Assembly (NCBI GenBank): GCA_902488965.1
Contig: CABTYA010000013.1
Span: 1-18,055, forward strand
Length of the DNA stretch: 18,055 nt
Source of the DNA: an uncultured Veillonellaceae bacterium
Lineage (GTDB): Bacteria; Bacillota; Negativicutes; Veillonellales; Negativicoccaceae
Direction of reading: 5' to 3'
In this document: in pieces, positions 1 through 6,245 of the stretch
Position numbering within the stretch: the first letter of the stretch is position 1
How the letters are laid out: every line of letters begins with the position of its first letter
Notes under the pieces: model-generated
The model's input: only the letters and a program-made list of their open reading frames with translations
What the model was told of the DNA's origin: nothing
The model's database searches: none
Program-made: the position numbers and the translations under genes

Positions 1-1
1 A

Positions 2-271
2 CATTACGGCTGCACCTTGCCGGTGCAGCTCTTGTGGGAAGGACGTCCCGTCCCGGCGACGCAAATCACGGCGGTGCATGCGGGATTTTCCACAGGTGAC
101 GATATGTCGCAGCGGATCCTCACCGACCGCAACGGTATCGCCCACTTGCGTCTCGACGCCTGGGGCGCATGGCTCCTGAAAGCCCGCGTCGAACGTCCGG
201 CGCAAGGCAAGATTGCCGCGCAGGCGGATACCGAAGTCTACTACACATCGCTCACCTTTGCCCTGCCGTGA
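2..271 (+). CDS. DUF4198-like protein, C-terminal fragment (5' end outside window)
   Basis: The reading frame is open from the window edge to a TGA at 269–271, giving about 89 residues of a C-terminus. The segment with VPATQITA, then STGDD, then a ILTDRNGIAHLRL-type strand and a final TEVYYTSLTF resembles the end of DUF4198 proteins. These are periplasmic or secreted beta-sandwich proteins often found near nickel/cobalt or other metal uptake genes. The phrase 'TDRNGIAHLRL…GAWLLKARVE' is the typical Ig-like fold pattern in which a ligand or parameter is modified before a final strand. The first ATG/TTG-type codons inside the window are internal and are not the true start. The gene is convergent with the metal ATPase and is separated from it by a hairpin terminator. 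The family call rests only on the visible end. Metal transport is an inference from the family and the neighbour. Confidence 0.6.
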   Translation, partial: HYGCTLPVQLLWEGRPVPATQITAVHAGFSTGDDMSQRILTDRNGIAHLRLDAWGAWLLKARVERPAQGKIAAQADTEVYYTSLTFALP

Positions 272-291
272 GTCTGCACGATACATGCAAA

Positions 292-331
292 AACAACGCT
301 CTTGTTTTCCAAGGAAAACAAGAGCGTTGTT
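292..331. terminator. Long perfect hairpin terminator between convergent genes
   Basis: A perfect 19-bp inverted repeat (292–310 with 313–331) surrounds a 2-nt AA centre. It lies between the DUF4198-like gene ending at 271 and the ATPase ending at 360. On the minus strand the stem is followed by a run of five T (complement of 289–293), so it is best placed as the ATPase terminator. The plus-strand side is followed by a T-rich but interrupted stretch, so it may serve both genes. Confidence 0.85.
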
Positions 332-359
332 GATTGTTTGGCAAAAGCCGCCTCTCCGC

Positions 360-2372
360 TCAACTGTGCCTATGCAACGGATGATGATGTCCCGGCGTAA
401 TGCAATAGTAACCGCCGCAGACGTGGCAATGCAGTTCCGTACAATGTGTGTCGCTCGGCGGTGCGGGCGTACCGAGCGGCCGTTTGCGTTCATAGAGCGA
501 GATGGCGTGCAGCGCCACCAGGATACTGCCGCCGTTGTGGACAATCGCCCCCGTGACCGGCGACAAAAGACCGAACAGCGAGAGCACGACCCCCGTAATA
601 TTCAAGCCCAACGCGATGAACAGGTTGATATGAATCGTACGCAATGTCGCCTGCGCCAGCGATACCAAGTACGGCAACCGCATCATATCCTGCCCCGGCA
701 GAATGATATCCGCCGCTTCCAGTGCCATATCGCCCGCCGTGCCGCCGACGGCGATACCGGTATTCGCCGTCCGTAACGCCGCCGCGTCGTTGATGCCGTC
801 ACCGACCATCGCCACCCGTTCGCCCGCCGCCTGCATCTCGCGGATATGCTCGGTCTTGCCGTCGGGCAAGAGGCGTGCATGCACTTCATCGACACGCGCC
901 GTCACGCCGACATGCGCCGCCGTTTCCGCGTTGTCGCCGGTCAGCATGACGCTGCGGATGCCGCGGGCCCGCAGCAGGCCGATGACATCTTCCATCTGCG
1001 GCCGCAAGGTATCCGCCATGCCGATGGCGCCGAGGCACTCTCCGCCGCGAGCGACCCATACGACGATCATCCCCTGCAGGCGGGCATGATGCACCGCCGT
1101 TCCCAAATCTTCCGCCGCCGCCACGCCGTGACTTTCCAAGTAGACTTCACTGCCGACATGCCCCTCCCGGCCGTCCGCCAGTACGGCGGATACGCCTTTG
1201 CCGCTCGCCGCAATGAAGCCGCTCACCGGCTCCGGCGTCAGCCCTCGGTCGGCCGCCTGACGGCGTATCGCCGCCGCCAGCGGATGCTCACTCTCGAGCT
1301 CGGTCGCCGCCGCCACCGCCAGCACTTCCTCCGCCGCAAGACCCGCCCGCGCCCAGATTTCGGCCACCGTGATTTCCCCCGTGGTCATCGTGCCCGTCTT
1401 GTCGATGGCAAGCGTTGTCGTGCGTCCCATCTCTTCAAGCGCCGCTCCCGACTTGATGATGACGCCGTAGCGTGTCGCCTGCCCGATTCCCGCAACCACC
1501 GCCGTCGGCGTCGCCAATGCCAATGCGCAAGGGCAAAAGACCACCAGTACCGTCACCGCCCGTACGATGGCCTCCTGGGTCGGTACGCCCAGCGCCCAAG
1601 TAACAAAAAAGGTCGCCGCCGCCAGCACGATGGCCGTCGGTACGAGCCATGTCACCCAGCGGTCCACGGTCCGTTGCACGGGTGCGGCATTGTCCTCCGC
1701 CTCGCGCAAGAGCCGTGCCAGCCGTTCAAACGACGTGTCCTCGCCGACCTTGGTCGCCCGTATCGTGAGCGCGCCGAACCCGTTCACCGTACCGCCGTAC
1801 ACCGCCGAGCCGACGATTTTGTCCGCGGGATACGACTCCCCGGTCAGCATCGCCTCGTTGACCGCACTCGTCCCCGTCAGGACTTCGCCGTCGACGGGGA
1901 CGGTTTCCCCGGGGCGCACGCGCAAATGATCGCCGACGGCGATTGCCGTCACCGCGACGGTTTCCTCCGTCCCGTCCGCACGCAGGCGGTGCCCCGTCGT
2001 CGGCGCACTGCCCAACACCTCCGTCAAACCGCGCCGCGCCCGTGCCACCGTTTTTTCTTCCAAAATCTCGCCCAGCGCCATGATCCACGCCACCTCGGCC
2101 GCCGCAAAAACTTCGCCGAGCGCGATGCACGCCGTCATCGCAATACTCATCAAAAGTGCCGACGTCAGCTCCCGCTTGCCGAGCCAATACAGTCCGATAT
2201 AGTACAACGGCAATCCCGAAATCAAAAAGGTCACCCAGCTCGGATCCCACACGGGTACCGTATCCGTCAGCTGACAGTAGGTCCCCCACAGGAGAAATAC
2301 CCCCGATATGACCGTCGCCGTCACGCCGCGTGCCGATTCCGTCCACCGCTCGAATTTCTCAGTCATTGTCAT
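360..2372 (-). CDS. P1B-type heavy-metal-translocating ATPase with His/Cys-rich C-terminal tail
   Basis: This 670-aa membrane pump should use ATP to export a soft or transition metal from the cytoplasm. Visible motifs are the actuator TGES (177–180), the CPC metal site in TM6 (280–282), the phosphorylation loop DKTGT (324–328), the P1B-specific SEHPLA (361–366) and GDGIND (524–529). Eight hydrophobic segments fit the P1B layout: about 18–35, 46–64, 71–86, 88–104, 239–261, 272–293, 582–603 and 606–626. There is no N-terminal CxxC metal-binding domain. Instead residues 642–670 hold four Cys and eight His, including CHVC and HHH. TM7/TM8 show neither the Cu-type MxxSS nor the Zn/Cd-type DxG; TM8 has an HNGGS segment, so metal specificity is open. 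The ATG at 2372 was chosen because GGAGG lies just upstream (2378–2382); the ATG at 2366 has better spacing to it and is equally possible. A longer GTG start at 2390 would lie upstream of that site and is unlikely. The gene is divergent from a TetR regulator. Confidence 0.93.
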   Translation of the reverse strand: MTMTEKFERWTESARGVTATVISGVFLLWGTYCQLTDTVPVWDPSWVTFLISGLPLYYIGLYWLGKRELTSALLMSIAMTACIALGEVFAAAEVAWIMALGEILEEKTVARARRGLTEVLGSAPTTGHRLRADGTEETVAVTAIAVGDHLRVRPGETVPVDGEVLTGTSAVNEAMLTGESYPADKIVGSAVYGGTVNGFGALTIRATKVGEDTSFERLARLLREAEDNAAPVQRTVDRWVTWLVPTAIVLAAATFFVTWALGVPTQEAIVRAVTVLVVFCPCALALATPTAVVAGIGQATRYGVIIKSGAALEEMGRTTTLAIDKTGTMTTGEITVAEIWARAGLAAEEVLAVAAATELESEHPLAAAIRRQAADRGLTPEPVSGFIAASGKGVSAVLADGREGHVGSEVYLESHGVAAAEDLGTAVHHARLQGMIVVWVARGGECLGAIGMADTLRPQMEDVIGLLRARGIRSVMLTGDNAETAAHVGVTARVDEVHARLLPDGKTEHIREMQAAGERVAMVGDGINDAAALRTANTGIAVGGTAGDMALEAADIILPGQDMMRLPYLVSLAQATLRTIHINLFIALGLNITGVVLSLFGLLSPVTGAIVHNGGSILVALHAISLYERKRPLGTPAPPSDTHCTELHCHVCGGYYCITPGHHHPLHRHS

Positions 2373-2423
2373 CTGTCCTCCCCGAGGCACGCCGCATCTT
2401 GCCGGTGTGCCGTGTTACTTGTT

Positions 2424-2455
2424 ATTATAACGAAACCTCCCTGCGGAAACGACAA
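2424..2455 (-). promoter_or_regulatory. Candidate promoter of the metal ATPase
   Basis: The minus strand has a perfect TATAAT at 2429–2424, about 50 bp before the ATPase start. The best upstream match is TTGTCG (2455–2450), but with a wide 20-bp spacer, so the -35 element is weak. Weak basal elements next to a palindromic operator (2471–2495) fit a repressed or regulator-dependent gene. The -10 is convincing; the -35 is tentative. Confidence 0.5.
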
Positions 2456-2470
2456 GCAAATCGGAATATC

Positions 2471-2495
2471 TGTTCGTTACCGAACAAATTGTTCG
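2471..2495. promoter_or_regulatory. Overlapping TGTTCG inverted repeats, probable TetR operator
   Basis: The sequence TGTTCG (2471–2476), then CGAACA (2481–2486), then TGTTCG (2490–2495) makes two overlapping dyads. One is TGTTCG-4 nt-CGAACA. The other is the perfect 15-mer CGAACAA-A-TTGTTCG (2481–2495). The array lies between the divergent ATPase and TetR genes and touches the region where the tetR -35 box should be. TetR proteins usually bind such dyads in their own divergent intergenic region. Binding here is inferred, not shown. Confidence 0.65.
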
Positions 2496-2510
2496 TTTTG
2501 TATGTGTTTA

Positions 2511-2519
2511 TGATACAAT
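2511..2519 (+). promoter_or_regulatory. Candidate extended -10 of the tetR-family gene
   Basis: TGATACAAT contains a TGn extension followed by TACAAT (2514–2519). A possible -35, TTGTTC (2489–2494), is 19 bp upstream and lies inside the operator palindrome. A bound repressor would therefore block this promoter, giving autoregulation. The leader to the start codon would be about 55 nt. Confidence 0.45.
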
Positions 2520-2582
2520 ACAAGCAAACGATTACCGTCTGTCGCCCGTCATTCCGACGCCGCAGACAGCCAAGGAGGAGCC

Positions 2583-3281
2583 ATGGATCGACGCCAACGC
2601 AAAACCCGTGATGCGGTCTTTCGCGCCTTTACCGAACTCATCGGCAAGTACGCCTATTCGCAAATCACGGTCCAAAAAATCATCGATGTCGCCAATATCG
2701 GCCGCACGACCTTTTACACCCATTTTGAAACGAAAGATACACTGCTCAAAGCACTCTGTGAAGATTTATTCGGGCATATTCTGACCGGTGCGGGGGCGGT
2801 CTGCCCGCTGCCGACACTGACACAAGAGGACAATGATTATCGTGCGTTCGTGACGCATATTTTGTACCATCTGGCCGACCGGCGCGAAGCGTTCACCCGT
2901 TTGCTCGCTTCCGACAGCCGCGACCTTTTTTTGCGCTATTTCAAAGAAGAACTCTATCGCCGCCTCGCGGCCCTCTGGCTCAACGAAGCCGCCGCCCCGC
3001 CGCCGGGTGTGCCTGCGGATTACCTGCTGAACCATTTCACTTCCTCGTTTGTCGAATCGCTCGACTGGTGGATCCGTCGCGGCATGCGCGAAACGCCGGA
3101 AACAGTCACGGAGTACTTTGCCGCCGTCATCGACCCCGTCCTCTCACCGCCCCCATCGCCCGCTGCGGCCGCCACAGCTCGACGCGCTGCCGTCACCCCG
3201 GACGGTGTCCGCCGTCTCGGCCAAAAAATCATCCGCCGCCATCGCCGCGAACGGCTGCATAAATCGCGAACGGACGACTGA
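2583..3281 (+). CDS. TetR/AcrR-family transcriptional regulator
   Basis: This 232-aa protein has a typical TetR N-terminus. The helix-turn-helix spans about residues 27–48 (ITVQKIIDVANIGRTTFYTHF), with the family signature of a recognition helix followed by the YxHF turn and KDTLL. The C-terminal part (about 80–190, rich in Phe, Leu and Trp, with FVESLDWWIRRGM) resembles the TetR-like C-terminal domain common in Firmicutes, which forms the dimer and ligand site. The last 45 residues are an Ala/Pro-then-Arg-rich extension outside the usual fold. The start is supported by AAGGAGGAG at 2572–2580. It is divergent from the metal ATPase with a dyad operator between them, so it most likely represses that gene and itself. 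The inducer (metal or organic compound) cannot be told. TetR regulators of metal pumps are less common than MerR or ArsR types. Confidence 0.9.
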   Translation: MDRRQRKTRDAVFRAFTELIGKYAYSQITVQKIIDVANIGRTTFYTHFETKDTLLKALCEDLFGHILTGAGAVCPLPTLTQEDNDYRAFVTHILYHLADRREAFTRLLASDSRDLFLRYFKEELYRRLAALWLNEAAAPPPGVPADYLLNHFTSSFVESLDWWIRRGMRETPETVTEYFAAVIDPVLSPPPSPAAAATARRAAVTPDGVRRLGQKIIRRHRRERLHKSRTDD

Positions 3282-3453
3282 CCGCTCCCCGACCGCCCGT
3301 GCAGCGACGTGCTGCTGTCTCGTGCGCCGCTCCTCCGTTCACGCGTGTCCGTTCGTAGCGAATGACGCTACCTGTATGGAATGTGCGCCCGTATCACTGC
3401 GGCATGCACCGCGCTCCCTGCGGGCAGTCGGCACTGCCTTGCATATACCCAAC

Positions 3454-3490
3454 ACAAAAGGACTTCGGCATCATGCCGAAGTCCTTTTGT
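3454..3490. terminator. Bidirectional hairpin terminator (tetR / small membrane protein)
   Basis: A perfect 17-bp stem (3454–3470 with 3474–3490) has a 3-nt loop. The plus side runs into TTTATTCTT, and the minus side has TTTTGTGTT. It ends the convergent tetR unit and the two-gene minus-strand unit, whose stop codon (3491–3493) directly abuts the stem. The 170 bp between tetR and this hairpin hold only two minor hairpins (3355–3371 and 3423–3438) and no gene I can support. Confidence 0.85.
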
Positions 3491-3754
3491 TTATTCTTCC
3501 TTATGTTCACGTGCGGGCGTTTGCGCCTGAGTTGATTGCAAGCGGCGCACATAATCCCGTGCCGCCGCCCGGCTGGCATCGCGGGAGGCCTCACGGCGCG
3601 CCTGCCATTCCTGCGGCGTGGCCGCCCGCCGGTCGTCCGTCCGACACTCCCGACAACCGCCCCACGGCGCATCGGCTCGTCGCCAAAACCGCCGATACAT
3701 GCCGAACGTTACCGCCAACAGAACGATGCCCGCCAACGCCATCAGCCACGTCAT
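3491..3754 (-). CDS. Small single-pass membrane protein, Arg-rich, function unknown
   Basis: This 87-aa protein is not recognised. Residues 1–20 (MTWLMALAGIVLLAVTFGMY) form one hydrophobic helix. It is followed by a basic RRFWRR stretch, which predicts an N-out/C-in anchor with a cytoplasmic tail. A Cys pair (CRECR) follows, and residues about 50–75 are a charged Arg/Ala/Gln segment able to form an amphipathic helix or coiled coil. It starts 12 nt after the stop of the stalk-domain gene and ends exactly at a terminator, so it fits as the second gene of that unit. The ribosome binding site is weak (GGCGG about 6 nt upstream), and translation may depend on coupling to the upstream gene. Operon position, the hydrophobic start and the clean terminator support it as real. 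Confidence 0.6.
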   Translation of the reverse strand: MTWLMALAGIVLLAVTFGMYRRFWRRADAPWGGCRECRTDDRRAATPQEWQARREASRDASRAAARDYVRRLQSTQAQTPAREHKEE

Positions 3755-3766
3755 CGTCAGCCGCCG

Positions 3767-4684
3767 TCAGCGATCCAGCTGTCCCAACTGCCAAAGCGCG
3801 GCGAAAACGTCCCGATCAGCATGCGCTACGCCGTCCAGCAAGCTCACTTCGCCGACACGATACGTGGCGTGTCCGTCAATCTGCAGCGTGTCTTCGGGAA
3901 TGCTCAGCCGATAGGCGTGTCCCAACCAATCGATGAGGACCGTTTCCGTATCCGCTTCCCAGCCGATTTTCGCTCCCCAACGCGTCAAGATGTCGCGTAC
4001 GGGATACACCTGCGTCCCGCCGACCGTTTGCGCATCGCCCAGTGACGGCATCGCATCTCCCGTCACGGTCGGTGCGGGTACCGGAGCAACCGGCTCTTCC
4101 TGTGCCGGTGCCTGCGGGGCTTCCTGCGTCACGCCGGCCGCCGCATCGGCCGCCGTTTCCGAAAGCACGACCACTTTATCCGGCACCGTTTGCGGCGGCA
4201 AGCTCGCCGTCGCAATCGTATAGAAGACCAGCAGGTCGTTATTCAAGACAACCTCTTTCGGCATCTGCGCACCCTCGGTATCGCTGACCTTCGTCCGTGC
4301 CAGACCGTTGATCAGCAACCGTTCATTGGCGCTTCGGCCGTCCGCACGGAAGTAGTCGACATCGACCCCGTAAACCGCACCGGTCAACTTGGCGGCAATG
4401 GGCAGCGCGTTGACCTCGCCCGCCTTGGTAAAGACTTTCAATTCATCGCCTTCGCGCCATTGGACCGGCGTGCCCCACGTCCCGCGAGCGGTATCCGCTT
4501 CCCTGAGCTGAGCGCGTTCCCACGTCGTTTCCGTACCGTCCGTCAGTTTGACCGTCAGTTCGCTCGCCGTCGCACGCACGACCTTGCCGATGTCCTGTGT
4601 ATATCCCGTACCGTCACTTTGCGCTGCAACCGGCCAAGCCAACAAGCCCGCCAACACCAGCGCCAATCCGAACATTTTTTTCAT
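3767..4684 (-). CDS. Secreted protein with copper-amine-oxidase N-like stalk domain
   Basis: This 305-aa protein begins with a clear signal peptide: MKKM, then a hydrophobic core of Leu/Ala/Val, then a PVAAQS-type cleavage site near residue 21. Residues about 25–165 are a beta-rich region (DIGKVVRATASELTVKLTDG and similar strands) without a family I can name. A Pro/Ala/Glu/Val-rich linker of about 35 residues follows. The last 80 residues carry the stalk-domain pattern (GTQVYPVRDILTRWGAKIGWEADTETVLI, then Y-x-L, then a final VSLLDGVAHADR). This domain (PF07833-like) is a Firmicute cell-surface module with no known catalysis. The ATG at 4684 is preferred over 4690 because AAAGGAG is then 8 nt upstream instead of 2. 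It is driven by its own promoter and followed closely by the small membrane gene. Function is unknown; exported to the periplasm or cell surface. Confidence 0.85.
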   Translation of the reverse strand: MKKMFGLALVLAGLLAWPVAAQSDGTGYTQDIGKVVRATASELTVKLTDGTETTWERAQLREADTARGTWGTPVQWREGDELKVFTKAGEVNALPIAAKLTGAVYGVDVDYFRADGRSANERLLINGLARTKVSDTEGAQMPKEVVLNNDLLVFYTIATASLPPQTVPDKVVVLSETAADAAAGVTQEAPQAPAQEEPVAPVPAPTVTGDAMPSLGDAQTVGGTQVYPVRDILTRWGAKIGWEADTETVLIDWLGHAYRLSIPEDTLQIDGHATYRVGEVSLLDGVAHADRDVFAALWQLGQLDR

Positions 4685-4711
4685 TATCATGTCTCCTTTC
4701 TCATCATCACG

Positions 4712-4740
4712 AGTATACCATTCACTGCACCCGCCGTCAA
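4712..4740 (-). promoter_or_regulatory. Near-consensus promoter of the stalk-domain gene
   Basis: On the minus strand TTGACG (4740–4735) and TATACT (4717–4712) are separated by exactly 17 bp. TGG just before the -10 makes it an extended -10. The predicted transcript starts near 4705, giving a leader of about 20 nt that contains the AAAGGAG site. The TTG of the -35 is part of the T-run of the upstream terminator. Confidence 0.8.
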
Positions 4741-4742
4741 AA

Positions 4743-4765
4743 AAAGCACCGGGTATCGGTGCTTT
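4743..4765 (-). terminator. Rho-independent terminator of the nine-gene operon
   Basis: A 9-bp stem AAAGCACCG/CGGTGCTTT (4743–4751 with 4757–4765) with a 5-nt loop is followed on the minus strand by a run of seven T. It lies 15 bp after the phosphoesterase stop codon. The plus-strand side lacks a T-run, so it acts on the minus strand only. Confidence 0.85.
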
Positions 4766-4779
4766 CCCTCCGTCCGGCG

Positions 4780-5478
4780 CTACACGAGCGGAATCTCGAA
4801 AGGGACGAATCCCAAGTAGTCCGCGCTCGTCAAGTAGAGCCGTATCCCGTCATATTCGCTCGGCACTTGCCGAAACGACTGCTCGTCGTGCAAATGACCG
4901 TAAATATATTGCGTGACGCCGTGGCGGGCCGCCGTCGCCAACATCTCAGTCGGCTCTTTGCGCTCGTTGAACGGGGGATAATGCGTCGCCGCAATCAAAC
5001 GGGTATAGCCCGCCTCCCGTGCCAAGGTCAGCGACCGATCGAGCCGGCTCACTTCCCGCGCAAATACCGTTTCGTCCGCCTCGGTAAACCGCTGGTCCCC
5101 CGGCGATACCCATCCGCGCGTACCGCACAGTGCCGTATCGCCGATCGGAATAAAATTATTGTACAAAAAGAGCAACTTGCCGCCCGTCACCCGCGTCATT
5201 TTTCCTACGCTGCTCCACCAATAATCATGGTTACCGCGCAGCAATATTTTCTTTCCGGGCAGCTCCGTCAGCAAGTACAAATCGGGGAGCGCTTCTTCCA
5301 GCCGCATCGCCCACGAAATATCCCCGCCGATCAGCAGGTAATCTTCCGCACTGACCTTCTCGCGCCAGGAGCGGATGATTTTCTCCCGATGGTTCGCCCA
5401 ATGCGGACCGAACACGTCCATCGGCTTGGTCGGCGGATCGCCCGACAAATGCAGGTCGCTCAACGCAAAAAACTTCAT
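4780..5478 (-). CDS. COG1768-type metallophosphoesterase
   Basis: This 232-aa protein has the complete calcineurin-like dinuclear metal site: DLH (8–10), GGD (51–53), GNHD (82–85), THYPP (165–169) and GHLH (194–197). The extended motifs GDISWAM and RGNHDYWW match the Firmicute 'predicted phosphohydrolase' group COG1768, whose substrate is not known to me. No signal peptide or membrane segment is seen, so it is cytosolic. The ATG at 5478 was chosen because it starts at the conserved beta strand MKFFALSDLHL, has GGAGG 6 nt upstream, and overlaps the previous stop by ATGA. Longer in-frame starts would add a low-complexity Arg/Gly tract that is only the shadow of the upstream gene. It is the last gene of the replication operon. 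A nucleotide or nucleic-acid phosphoester substrate is a reasonable inference. Confidence 0.9.
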   Translation of the reverse strand: MKFFALSDLHLSGDPPTKPMDVFGPHWANHREKIIRSWREKVSAEDYLLIGGDISWAMRLEEALPDLYLLTELPGKKILLRGNHDYWWSSVGKMTRVTGGKLLFLYNNFIPIGDTALCGTRGWVSPGDQRFTEADETVFAREVSRLDRSLTLAREAGYTRLIAATHYPPFNERKEPTEMLATAARHGVTQYIYGHLHDEQSFRQVPSEYDGIRLYLTSADYLGFVPFEIPLV

Positions 5479-6245
5479 GACTCGCCTCCGTCCGCTTCCC
5501 AGACCGCTTCCAGTTCGCCGCGGATACGTTCCCGCTCCGCCTCTACCGGCGCCTGCGCCAATCCGTACCCGACAAGCAAGGGGCTCGTTACCCCGCGCGC
5601 CACGACCTTGCACACGCCCTGCGCCTGCGGATAAAAGAACAAATTATAACTGGTATAGCCGCCGCCCGCCGGCGCCGTCACATAGCGAACCACCTCGCGG
5701 ATCCGATCCGCCCATACATCCAACGACCGTTCGTGTGCCAAGCGGAAGTTGAATTCGCGGAACGCACCGACCGGATCGTCCGAAAGCGTCACCCGCACAT
5801 CGCCGTCTTCCCACAGCACCGTACCGTCCAGCTGCGACGACCGCACCGTCGTCATGTAGTCGAACTCTTCCAGTCCGATAATCTGCGCATGCGGATGGCG
5901 AATGCTGCCGCCGGAAACCGGCCCGAAATTACGATATAAAATCACGGATTGAAATCGGCGCTCCGCCGTCATCTCTCGCCACTTGCTCCAGCTGAATTGT
6001 AAAATCTTGCGCCATGCCTCCCGGCTGTAATTGGTAATATCGCCGTCATGGTCCGCCGTTTCGACGACGACCGTCATCTCTGTGCCGCGCATGACCGGAT
6101 ACTTGTTTTTGAGCCAAATACGGTCTTCTTCGACCGCCAAAATGCCGGTCAGCTCCTCCGGCACGCAAAACGGACAGGGATCATGATGTTCACTGCGCGG
6201 TTTTCCCGCCGCCACTTTCGGGTCAAACGCAATCGGCCGACTCAT
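5475..6245 (-). CDS. DUF4931 protein, GalT/HIT-superfamily-like nucleotide hydrolase or transferase
   Basis: This 256-aa protein has a zinc-knuckle-like CPFC near the N-terminus (24–27) and a GGSIRHPHAQIIG motif (112–124). The HPHAQ core is the same type as the nucleophile motif of galactose-1-phosphate uridylyltransferases, where the second His carries the nucleotide. The length and motif order fit DUF4931 proteins of Firmicutes, which lack an assigned reaction. It is shorter than classical GalT (about 340–500 aa), and no galactose genes are nearby, so a true galT role is unlikely. The start at 6245 has GAGGAG 7 nt upstream and overlaps the glycosylase stop by ATGA. Its own stop overlaps the phosphoesterase start in the same way, so the three genes look translationally coupled. 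Confidence 0.85.
   Translation of the reverse strand: MSRPIAFDPKVAAGKPRSEHHDPCPFCVPEELTGILAVEEDRIWLKNKYPVMRGTEMTVVVETADHDGDITNYSREAWRKILQFSWSKWREMTAERRFQSVILYRNFGPVSGGSIRHPHAQIIGLEEFDYMTTVRSSQLDGTVLWEDGDVRVTLSDDPVGAFREFNFRLAHERSLDVWADRIREVVRYVTAPAGGGYTSYNLFFYPQAQGVCKVVARGVTSPLLVGYGLAQAPVEAERERIRGELEAVWEADGGES

Noticed and set aside
846..2513. A 555-codon open frame opposite the metal ATPase
   Set aside because: It is very Arg-rich without motifs and is explained by the GC-rich codon pattern of the ATPase gene, which shows all P-type motifs.
3355..3438. Small hairpins after tetR (3355–3371 and 3423–3438) as terminators or a small RNA
   Set aside because: The stems are only six base pairs with no T-run, and the strong hairpin at 3454–3490 explains termination.
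5479..5613. N-terminal extension of the metallophosphoesterase by 45 residues
   Set aside because: The extension is Arg/Gly-rich and lies inside the upstream gene. The ATG at 5478 has a proper ribosome site and begins at the conserved first strand.
5475..6245. Naming the HPHAQ protein galT
   Set aside because: It is much shorter than GalT and has no galactose neighbours; the DUF4931 pattern fits better.
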